Part shown: one piece after another, positions 7,069 through 12,625 of the stretch | How the letters are laid out: the number at the start of each line of letters is the position of its first letter | Position numbering within the stretch: position 1 is the first letter of the stretch | The notes under the pieces: generated by a model | Databases searched by the model: none | The model's input: only the letters and a program-made list of their open reading frames with translations | Told to the model about the DNA's origin: nothing | Origin: JAHJEM01 sp043805315 | Lineage (GTDB): Archaea; Nanobdellota; Nanobdellia; Woesearchaeales; JAHJEM01 | Direction of reading: 5' to 3' | Assembly (NCBI GenBank): GCA_043805315.1 | Contig: JAZDID010000128.1 | Location: forward strand, 1-23,223 | DNA: 23,223 bases | Program-made: the position numbers and the translations under genes

Positions 7069-7701
7069 TCATCCTCTGTCCCGCCATTGACGCTGACGAG
7101 TTCGCAGATAGTGCCCATATGCAGGAGAAGATCCTGCCCAGACCACGTTTTCCTGGCTTGTGAAGTCCAGGAATCCTGCAGGGTAGATGCTCTTCAATCC
7201 TTGGGTTCTTACTGTCTTGATGAGGGGTTCAAGTTTTTGCTGATAAAGTTCTGTCTCAAAATCTTCTTGCGTCAGGATGAGCAATGGCACGCGCGCCTCA
7301 CCCGGTTCAAGGGCCTCTTGTTCGAGCTCTGCCAGAGGATTGCGGAGGAATTTGATAAGAGCCTTTTTTCTTCGCTTTTCGAATGCCCGCTCCCAGCGTG
7401 AGAACATCCTCTTGCTTACTGTCCATCCTTGTGCATAAGCGAATGCCGCTGCCCTTCCTTCTTGCACATAGACGAAGAATGTCTCAGCATAGATACAGGA
7501 GTTTGTGAGAAAATGCTCATTGAGCGGAAGCCCGAATCCAAACGCTTCTTTGAAGAGATTGCCAAGCCGTCCCTTAATGTCAGGAAAACCGTTTTCTCTG
7601 AGATGGATAAGCGTATAGAGTCGTGCCAGGTTCTCCTTATCCTCAGGCTTCTCAGGGTCATAGCGTGAGCGCAGATAGCGGACAAGTTCTTCCTTGTTCA
7701 T
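7069..7701 (-). CDS. Unknown 210-aa protein translationally coupled to the PolB-like exonuclease
   Basis: No family was recognised. The protein is soluble, with no signal peptide or membrane segment, and has a strongly basic patch at residues ~100-118 (SRWERAFEKRRKKALIKFLR) and a basic C-terminus (RTRQRQWRDRG), so nucleic-acid contact is possible. Its ATG overlaps the stop codon of the upstream PolB-like gene (ATGA overlap), and its Shine-Dalgarno AGGAGG lies within the last codons of that gene. The start at 7701 is therefore well supported, and the two proteins are probably made together. An upstream in-frame codon at 7752 would add 17 residues inside the neighbour and is unlikely. A role as accessory subunit of the exonuclease is inferred from context only. 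Confidence 0.7.
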   Translation of the reverse strand: MNKEELVRYLRSRYDPEKPEDKENLARLYTLIHLRENGFPDIKGRLGNLFKEAFGFGLPLNEHFLTNSCIYAETFFVYVQEGRAAAFAYAQGWTVSKRMFSRWERAFEKRRKKALIKFLRNPLAELEQEALEPGEARVPLLILTQEDFETELYQQKLEPLIKTVRTQGLKSIYPAGFLDFTSQENVVWAGSSPAYGHYLRTRQRQWRDRG

Positions 7702-10364
7702 TCTTTCCTCCTGGTGAGCATGAAGGGAAGGAGGGTTTGGCCTTTCCACCAATCAATGATATCGAGATGAAATATCGCTTTGAAAAGGTCGCGGTACCTG
7801 CGCAGCTCTTTGGCTGACATGGCTTTAATCCGGTCTTCGTACGCATCAAATGTCAGGATCTCTCCGTGCAGGGTCTTGTCGATGATCTCTTGGATGACCC
7901 CTTGTTTCTTGTCTATTCTGACACCGATATAGGTTTCATGGTCATGCGTTCCGATCAGCCGTCCTTCCTCTAGAAAGATAAGGTTTCCCTTGCCGAACTG
8001 GATGCCAGGGATGGTGTCTCCGAAATAGAAATAGTTCGAGGTTCCTTTGACCTTGCTCTTGTCAAAGCCGTGCACGAGTTCAAAGAGCCTGTTGTTGAAC
8101 AGGAGAGTGTTGCAGCTGTACGGGTAGTTATTGTGCACCTCGCTGCAGGGAGGGATCTGGTCGCAGAATGCCTTGCGCCAGCGCCAGTCACGCATGCTGG
8201 ATTTCTGCTCTTCTTCAGAAGGTATGGTTCCTTTCTGGAGTGAAGGGTAGATGTCTTCGATCTTTAATCGTCGGGATCCCAGGACGTGATTGGGGTTGAG
8301 CTTGTTCAGGAGCTTGTCTGCATGGTGGACTGGCTCTTTCAGGAATGCGCTGAGCAGGCGGACCTTGATAAGCCGTGAGAGGAATTCGGGGTCTTGCTGC
8401 AGATGCGTACTGAGATAGGACGCGAGAGGGTTGTACTCGATGAGCTCTTGGAATGCCTTGAACATGAGATCAGGATAGGTTGCCGGTATCTGGTGGTAAT
8501 AGCCTGGTTTCAGGTCGAGTGAGAGGAGTTTTTCGAGAAGGTCTTCAATTCCTGCACGTTCATAGACGCGTTCAATCCTTTTCGTGTAGCTCTTATCATG
8601 CCTTTCCCTGAATGTGTTCATGGTCACGAAAAACTCGCGTTCGCGCATGCTGTCCAAGAGCTGGTCTGGCGCAATTGTGCAGACCCGCGTGGGCGAGCAG
8701 CCAGTGAGCAAGGATTCGAGAAGGATGTTTTTCAGGTGCGCTTTCAGGAGTGTGTAGGAGTGCTCGCCATCTTTTATAGTGTAGTGGGCTATTTTTGTGT
8801 GGGCTTCAATGGTTCCCTGGGCAAGCAGCTCCCTGATTTCCTGATAGCTGAGCTCTTTCGTGAACCCGGCGAAGTTCGCGAGTTTGTTGGCCTTTTTTAT
8901 GGATGCCCGGTTCGCCAGGTATTCTTGCGTGTCCAATGCGATGTAGAATCCCGGCTCCCATGCCTTTTTCTTCCCTGTGTTGTAGCGCAGGAGGTGCTGG
9001 TTCTGGTCAAACCTGATGAAGCGGTGGCCGCCGATAAAGGTATATTTTTTCGCCTGGTCAGAGAGCTTTCTGATCAGGTCTTCCTCATTGTGGCATTGGA
9101 TGATGTCGAATCCGTGATACGCTGTTCTAAGCTCGTCAGTGATAACATCGACGATGGTGAAGAGCTTGTTTTCATGCTCGCTTTTCAGGATCGCCTGGAA
9201 TATCTGGCCTGTGCCCTGCCTTTTTTTCCTGGTCTTGAAATCCATCTTTTGTGTCTCGTCATAATCCCTGATCTCCAGGTCGATGGCGCAGGCGTCGAGG
9301 GTGAGGAGGTCTTCCAAGCTCTGCTCGATGTGCTCGGGCTTGTGGGGGTGCTTTTCAAGCTGATGGATATCGATCCACTTTTCGAGAGGAGCTCCTGGAT
9401 CTTCAATCTTAAGGAATTGGGGAAATAAGCGGTGCAGCATCTTTGTCTTGGATCCGAGCTGGAGCAGGTCTGGTGTCCAGAGCTCGGCATCGTGGCCATG
9501 CAGGAGTCTGATTCTTTCGAAATAGTCTAATGCAGGAGATTTTTCTTCCAGAACATCCTCTTCCAGAGCATCTCTTGCTCTCGTTTTTCTGCGCGCTTCC
9601 TGCAAAGCGTCCAGTTTTTGCAGTGCATCACTGCTGAAGATGAGCTTGAAGAAATACTGGTCTTCATTTGAGGTGAGCCGGGTTGCCACGTCAGTGATGC
9701 CGTTCTCGCGGAGCTCTTTCTTGATCTCCTGTTCAAGCGCTTTTGCCTTTTCTTCTGTGGTGATATTCTCTGCCCGTAAGTCCAGTCTTCCTGCCCTGGT
9801 CATGAAATATGGCGGAAGTGTCTTAAGATCTTTCTTTGCGCACGTGCCATACTGGACTCTGATGCATGCCTGGTCTCCTTTCTCTTCCAGCGAAAACCCA
9901 AGGTGAGAGTATTTTGAAGTGAGGTCTGTTGATGCAGGGTCTGTTGGAGCAAGTTGTTCAAGGAGTTCCTCTGCTTCTTCCCTTTTCATGTAGCCAGTTC
10001 TGGGAGTGTAGCATTTCTGGATTGTCCTGAAAAACTCGTCTGGCAGCAGGTCTTTCTGTTCCCAGACCTCCAGTTGTGCCCAGATCACGCTCTTGTGCTG
10101 GGAACTATAGGGCTGATCTTGGAAGCTGATGCCAGGATAGCGCTGGCGCAACGCGTCAAGGATATCGAAGAACGATGATTCTTCAGCTCCTGCGCAGAGA
10201 CTGGTTTGGTGCAGCTCATCAAGTGTGTATTCTTTTGTCACGAGGAGAGGCCTGAATTCCTTGTATGCAGTGCAGACTTTTTTCTCTGCAGTATCATATG
10301 CTGTTACCGCAACAACTCTGCCTTTCAGTCCTGCTGGCTTGATATCCAAAAGATAATGTGTCAT
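7698..10364 (-). CDS. B-family DNA polymerase homologue with intact DEDDy exonuclease and degenerate polymerase domain
   Basis: In 888 residues the middle matches the 3'-5' exonuclease of family B polymerases. Exo I is AIDLE with Asp362/Glu364. Exo II is GGHRFIRFD with Asp453. A stretch like the pre-Exo III region follows (SIKKANKLANFAGF, 488-501), then Exo III is HYTIKD with Tyr528/Asp532 (the YxxxD form), and then a helical segment like that linking exonuclease to palm. Catalytic Asp, Glu, Asp, Asp and Tyr are all present. Beyond residue ~570 the polymerase motifs DxxSLYPS, KxxxNSxYG and YGDTDS are absent. The nearest remnants are EDIYPSL (703-709) without the catalytic Asp and YFGDTIP (780-786) without the second Asp. 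The C-terminus QTLLPFMLTRRKE resembles a polymerase PCNA-binding tail. It is leaderless (TATA 10389-10397). A nuclease role is inferred. Confidence 0.75.
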   Translation of the reverse strand: MTHYLLDIKPAGLKGRVVAVTAYDTAEKKVCTAYKEFRPLLVTKEYTLDELHQTSLCAGAEESSFFDILDALRQRYPGISFQDQPYSSQHKSVIWAQLEVWEQKDLLPDEFFRTIQKCYTPRTGYMKREEAEELLEQLAPTDPASTDLTSKYSHLGFSLEEKGDQACIRVQYGTCAKKDLKTLPPYFMTRAGRLDLRAENITTEEKAKALEQEIKKELRENGITDVATRLTSNEDQYFFKLIFSSDALQKLDALQEARRKTRARDALEEDVLEEKSPALDYFERIRLLHGHDAELWTPDLLQLGSKTKMLHRLFPQFLKIEDPGAPLEKWIDIHQLEKHPHKPEHIEQSLEDLLTLDACAIDLEIRDYDETQKMDFKTRKKRQGTGQIFQAILKSEHENKLFTIVDVITDELRTAYHGFDIIQCHNEEDLIRKLSDQAKKYTFIGGHRFIRFDQNQHLLRYNTGKKKAWEPGFYIALDTQEYLANRASIKKANKLANFAGFTKELSYQEIRELLAQGTIEAHTKIAHYTIKDGEHSYTLLKAHLKNILLESLLTGCSPTRVCTIAPDQLLDSMREREFFVTMNTFRERHDKSYTKRIERVYERAGIEDLLEKLLSLDLKPGYYHQIPATYPDLMFKAFQELIEYNPLASYLSTHLQQDPEFLSRLIKVRLLSAFLKEPVHHADKLLNKLNPNHVLGSRRLKIEDIYPSLQKGTIPSEEEQKSSMRDWRWRKAFCDQIPPCSEVHNNYPYSCNTLLFNNRLFELVHGFDKSKVKGTSNYFYFGDTIPGIQFGKGNLIFLEEGRLIGTHDHETYIGVRIDKKQGVIQEIIDKTLHGEILTFDAYEDRIKAMSAKELRRYRDLFKAIFHLDIIDWWKGQTLLPFMLTRRKE

Positions 10365-10388
10365 GTGCCTGGGGGAAAAGAAAAAGAG

Positions 10389-10397
10389 TTTTTATAA
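10389..10397 (-). promoter_or_regulatory. TATA box of the PolB-like exonuclease gene (leaderless)
   Basis: On the minus strand TTATAAAAA is centred 29 bp before the ATG at 10364, so transcription should begin at or within a few bases of the start codon. Confidence 0.55.
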
Positions 10398-10452
10398 CTA
10401 TCGGTGAATGGTGAACGGATGAAAACGATGAGCAAAGAAGCCAAGTGTATGT

Positions 10453-11757
10453 CTATACTCGTATCCGCTCATTATTGTTCAGCAGGTGTATCCTATTCTC
10501 GCGCCAGCCCATTTCCATTGCCAGGTCTTTCAGGCCTTCGAGCATGGGCAGCTGGCCGTGTGTGGGGATGATGTGCTCTGGCTGCACGAGATTGATCAAA
10601 TCCCTGTGGTCTTCCCGTGAGGCGTGGCCAGAGACATGGATGTCTGAGAAGATGCGCACATGCTGTTTCTTGAGCTCTGCCTCGAGCTTTTCCCTGTTCT
10701 GGATGTTCTCGAGGACAGGGATGATATTGCAGGAGAAGATGACTTCGTCCCCCCGCTTGAAGGTGAACGCGCCGTTGACCATCTTACACAATACTGCCCC
10801 TGGCTCTCCTTGGTGGCCGGTCACCACAAAAAGGTATTTTTCAGGATGCACGATCTTTTTCAGGTATTTCTTGACCTGGCTTCCGTACTTGACCATCTCC
10901 ACTGACTTGGCGAAATCGACGAGCCCGCACCGCTCGCCTGCCCCGACATACTTGGAGAGGGATCTGCCGAGGAGGACGACCTTCCTGTTCATCTTCTGCC
11001 CTATCTCGACAATGGATTTCAGGCGGGCGAGATGGCTGGAGAATGTCGTCACGATGACTGCTTTCCCTTCGGTATGCGTACCGAAGAGCACATCACGGAG
11101 GAGTTCCCGTGCAATGGACTCTGAAGGAGTCTTGCGATAGGACAGTGAGTATAAGGAGTCTATGATAAGGCATTTGACCTTCAGCTGGCTGAGCCGCTCA
11201 AAATTAGGCTTTGCACCGATCAGCGGGGCATTGTCGAATTTGAAGTCGTTCGCATACAGGACGATGCCTTCTTTGGTGTGCAGGGCGATGATGACCGTAT
11301 GCGGCACTGAATGCGTGGTGTTGATGAATTCCACCTCAATGTTCTCGCTCACCCTGAACCTGCTGTTGAGCTTGTGGGCTACCAACTCATTGTCAAGATG
11401 GATCTGCTCGTCACCAGCAAGCGTCTTCAGGACCTCGATAGTGTACGGTGCTGCATGGACTGGGCAGCTAAACTTTGAGCCGAGAAAGGGGACTGCACCC
11501 ACGTGGTCGAGATGGGAATGGCTGATGCAGATGGCTTTCAATGTGCTCTTGATGTCTTGTATGGTATTGATGTTGGGCACTGCATTGATCTCCATGAGCT
11601 TTTTCGGAGACAGATCGACTTGGCTATCGCTTTCAGTGTATTGGATATAGTTGTCCATCAGGAGGCCGAGGTCGAGCATGACAGACTCATTTCCAACCTT
11701 GACGATGACGCAGTTCCTGCCTATCTCCTTGTAGCCGCCGACTGGTATTATTTCCAT
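10453..11757 (-). CDS. rnj: RNase J-type beta-CASP metallo-beta-lactamase ribonuclease
   Basis: This is predicted to be a zinc-dependent 5'-3' exo/endoribonuclease acting in RNA decay or processing in the cytoplasm. The beta-lactamase core has SHSHLDH with His80, His82, Asp84 and His85 (motif 2), THSVPH (motif 3, His149), and YANDFKFD with Asp171 (motif 4). The beta-CASP part has IIDSLYS (motif A region, Asp200), FSSHLARL, VSGHA (His378, motif B) and PTHG (His400, motif C). The start MEIIPVGGYKEIGRNC at ATG 11757 gives 434 aa, in the archaeal RNase J range. The same frame stays open 89 codons upstream, but that part overlaps the divergent gene and contains the promoter. The TATA box is shared with the divergent yjbQ-like gene. 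Confidence 0.9.
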   Translation of the reverse strand: MEIIPVGGYKEIGRNCVIVKVGNESVMLDLGLLMDNYIQYTESDSQVDLSPKKLMEINAVPNINTIQDIKSTLKAICISHSHLDHVGAVPFLGSKFSCPVHAAPYTIEVLKTLAGDEQIHLDNELVAHKLNSRFRVSENIEVEFINTTHSVPHTVIIALHTKEGIVLYANDFKFDNAPLIGAKPNFERLSQLKVKCLIIDSLYSLSYRKTPSESIARELLRDVLFGTHTEGKAVIVTTFSSHLARLKSIVEIGQKMNRKVVLLGRSLSKYVGAGERCGLVDFAKSVEMVKYGSQVKKYLKKIVHPEKYLFVVTGHQGEPGAVLCKMVNGAFTFKRGDEVIFSCNIIPVLENIQNREKLEAELKKQHVRIFSDIHVSGHASREDHRDLINLVQPEHIIPTHGQLPMLEGLKDLAMEMGWRENRIHLLNNNERIRV

Positions 11758-11781
11758 ATGCAGGAGGCGGAAACAGCATGA

Positions 11782-11789
11782 TTTATATA
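11782..11789. promoter_or_regulatory. Shared bidirectional TATA box (RNase J / YjbQ)
   Basis: TTTATATA reads TATATAAA on the other strand, so it is TATA-like in both directions. Its centre is about 28 bp from both the minus-strand ATG (11757) and the plus-strand ATG (11813). One element therefore probably serves two divergent leaderless genes 55 bp apart. Confidence 0.55.
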
Positions 11790-11812
11790 GTTTGCTAAAA
11801 AGTGCCCTTGGC

Positions 11813-12211
11813 ATGATAACTGTCCGCACAACAAAGAAAGAGGAGATCATTGTCATCACAGACCAGGTCAGGGAAGAAGTGAAAAAAAGCAAGGTCAAGA
11901 CAGGCCTGATCAACATCTTCTGCCTGCACGCGACTGCAGCATTGATGATCAATGAGAACGCTGACCCGCTGCTGCTTGAGGATATCCTCAATTCACTGCG
12001 GAAGATCGTTCCTGAACATGACAATTATCATCATGACCGGATTGACAACAACGCAGCTGCCCATCTGCGTGCCGGACTCTTGCATTCTTCATTGACCATC
12101 CAGATACAGGATGGAGACATTCTCCTGGGACAATGGCAGGGAATCCTGCTGGTTGAGCTGGACGGCCCAAGGGCACGGCAGGTGGAGACCAAGATTGTGA
12201 AAGTTGAGTAA
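11813..12211 (+). CDS. yjbQ: YjbQ/UPF0047 family protein
   Basis: This small cytoplasmic protein of 132 aa has the usual family length. Conserved segments are INIFCLHATAALMINENADP (33-52), HLRAGLLHSSLTIQI (84-98, with His84 and His91), GDILLGQWQGILLVELDGPR (101-120), and a closing R-x-V-E-T-K. Members fold as a trimeric alpha/beta protein, and some bacterial ones have been linked to secondary thiamine-phosphate synthase activity. The in vivo role is not settled. ATG 11813 was chosen over an upstream TTG at 11792 because it lies about 28 bp after the shared TATA box and starts the conserved region. Confidence 0.9.
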   Translation: MITVRTTKKEEIIVITDQVREEVKKSKVKTGLINIFCLHATAALMINENADPLLLEDILNSLRKIVPEHDNYHHDRIDNNAAAHLRAGLLHSSLTIQIQDGDILLGQWQGILLVELDGPRARQVETKIVKVE

Positions 12212-12294
12212 GAGTGTGGCGTTCTTCAGCAGCAGTCATGTTCATTGTGTTATTCTGATAGGTATGTTTTGTCAATCTTTTTGTTCTGATGCTT

Positions 12295-12315
12295 TTCCCG
12301 GGGTGGTGGAGGGGG
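12295..12315 (+). repeat. G-rich direct repeat, copy 1
   Basis: TTCCCGGGG followed by TGGTGGAGGGGG. It matches copy 2 at 12471-12490 except for one extra G. It lies 20 bp before the first palindrome. Confidence 0.6.
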
Positions 12316-12335
12316 TGGTTTGGGCTCTGCACAAA

Positions 12336-12398
12336 GTTTGGACCATGTCCAAACCCTGTCGAATGTATTCGACAATGCCCCATTGAACTTGTTCAATG
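12336..12398. repeat. Three tandem perfect 8-bp-arm palindromes
   Basis: The three dyads are GTTTGGAC-CAT-GTCCAAAC (12336-12354), TGTCGAAT-GT-ATTCGACA (12357-12374) and CATTGAAC-TT-GTTCAATG (12381-12398). Each has two perfect 8-bp arms and a 2-3 bp centre, separated by 2 and 6 bp. The inner half-sites share the pattern GRAY...RTYC. They could be three operators for a dimeric regulator, or three short RNA hairpins. GGTTTGG at 12317-12323 can pair with CCAAACC at 12349-12355 as an alternative to the first hairpin. Confidence 0.7.
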
Positions 12399-12470
12399 AT
12401 GGAGGGTGGGGACAACTGCGCACTGAACCCAGCTGACTGCCAACTGTGTAGATGTAATGCATTGCTCACA

Positions 12471-12490
12471 TTCCCGGGTGGTGGAGGGGG
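12471..12490 (+). repeat. G-rich direct repeat, copy 2
   Basis: TTCCCGGG followed by TGGTGGAGGGGG. It is the second copy of the element at 12295-12315 and runs into a potential G-quadruplex. Confidence 0.6.
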
Positions 12491-12501
12491 AGGAGGGTGG
12501 G
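12476..12501 (+). other. Potential G-quadruplex
   Basis: Four G-runs (GGG, GGGGG, GGG, GGG) are separated by loops of 7, 4 and 1 bases, which fits the standard G3+N1-7 rule on the plus strand. Whether it folds in DNA or RNA is unknown. Confidence 0.45.
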
Positions 12502-12586
12502 AACAATCTGAAAAAAAAGGAGTGAGTGGATGTGGGAACGATCAGGAAAAGAAGGAAGACGTGGAGATTGGGACACATTCCGCAAC

Positions 12587-12596
12587 ATTTAAATAA
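12587..12596 (+). promoter_or_regulatory. TATA box of the MgtA-like ATPase gene
   Basis: ATTTAAATAA is centred about 34 bp before the ATG at 12626, giving a very short leader of about 8-10 nt. The palindrome array is therefore upstream of the promoter, not in the leader. Confidence 0.5.
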
Positions 12597-12625
12597 CCTC
12601 TTTCCTGGCGTATTCTTTAAAAAAG

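Larger units (their letters stand above)
12212..12586. other. 375-bp intergenic region with palindromes and G-rich repeats
   Basis: No convincing coding sequence was found; the short open frames here have no homology-like features and run through repeats. The region holds three consecutive perfect palindromes (12336-12398), a G-rich 20-nt direct repeat (12295-12315 and 12471-12490), a potential quadruplex (12476-12501), and a polypurine stretch to about 12570 in which GTGGGAAC occurs at 12497-12504 and 12532-12539. It lies after the stop of the YjbQ gene and before the promoter of the P-type ATPase gene. It could be a non-coding RNA gene, the 3' UTR of yjbQ, or an operator region. Confidence 0.6.

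Noticed and set aside
8598..9428. 276-codon plus-strand open frame
   Set aside because: It lies wholly antisense to the exonuclease-bearing part of the PolB-like gene, with no recognisable motif and no promoter or ribosome binding site.
10419..10580. Short plus-strand open frame starting with ATG about 25 bp after a TATA-like sequence
   Set aside because: It runs antisense into the 3' end of the RNase J gene for about 50 codons, with no family-like features. The TATA-like sequence is explained by the minus-strand PolB-like gene.
10445..11140. 231-codon open frame on the plus strand
   Set aside because: It is antisense to the well-supported RNase J gene, and its translation (Ser/Arg/Leu-rich) is typical of a shadow frame.
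11758..12024. N-terminal extension of RNase J by 89 residues
   Set aside because: The frame is open but overlaps the divergent YjbQ gene and its promoter. The protein family starts at MEIIPVGG, and the TATA box is at the right distance from ATG 11757.
12336..12398. CRISPR array
   Set aside because: The palindromes differ in sequence, and there are no uniform spacers or repeats of 25-40 bp.
12212..12586. SRP RNA or RNase P RNA
   Set aside because: The conserved SRP helix 8 sequence and the universally conserved RNase P bases were looked for by eye and not seen.
12396..12596. 66-codon Gly-rich open frame in the palindrome region
   Set aside because: It is translated from the G-rich repeat and polypurine tract, has no ribosome binding site, and ends at the ATPase TATA box.
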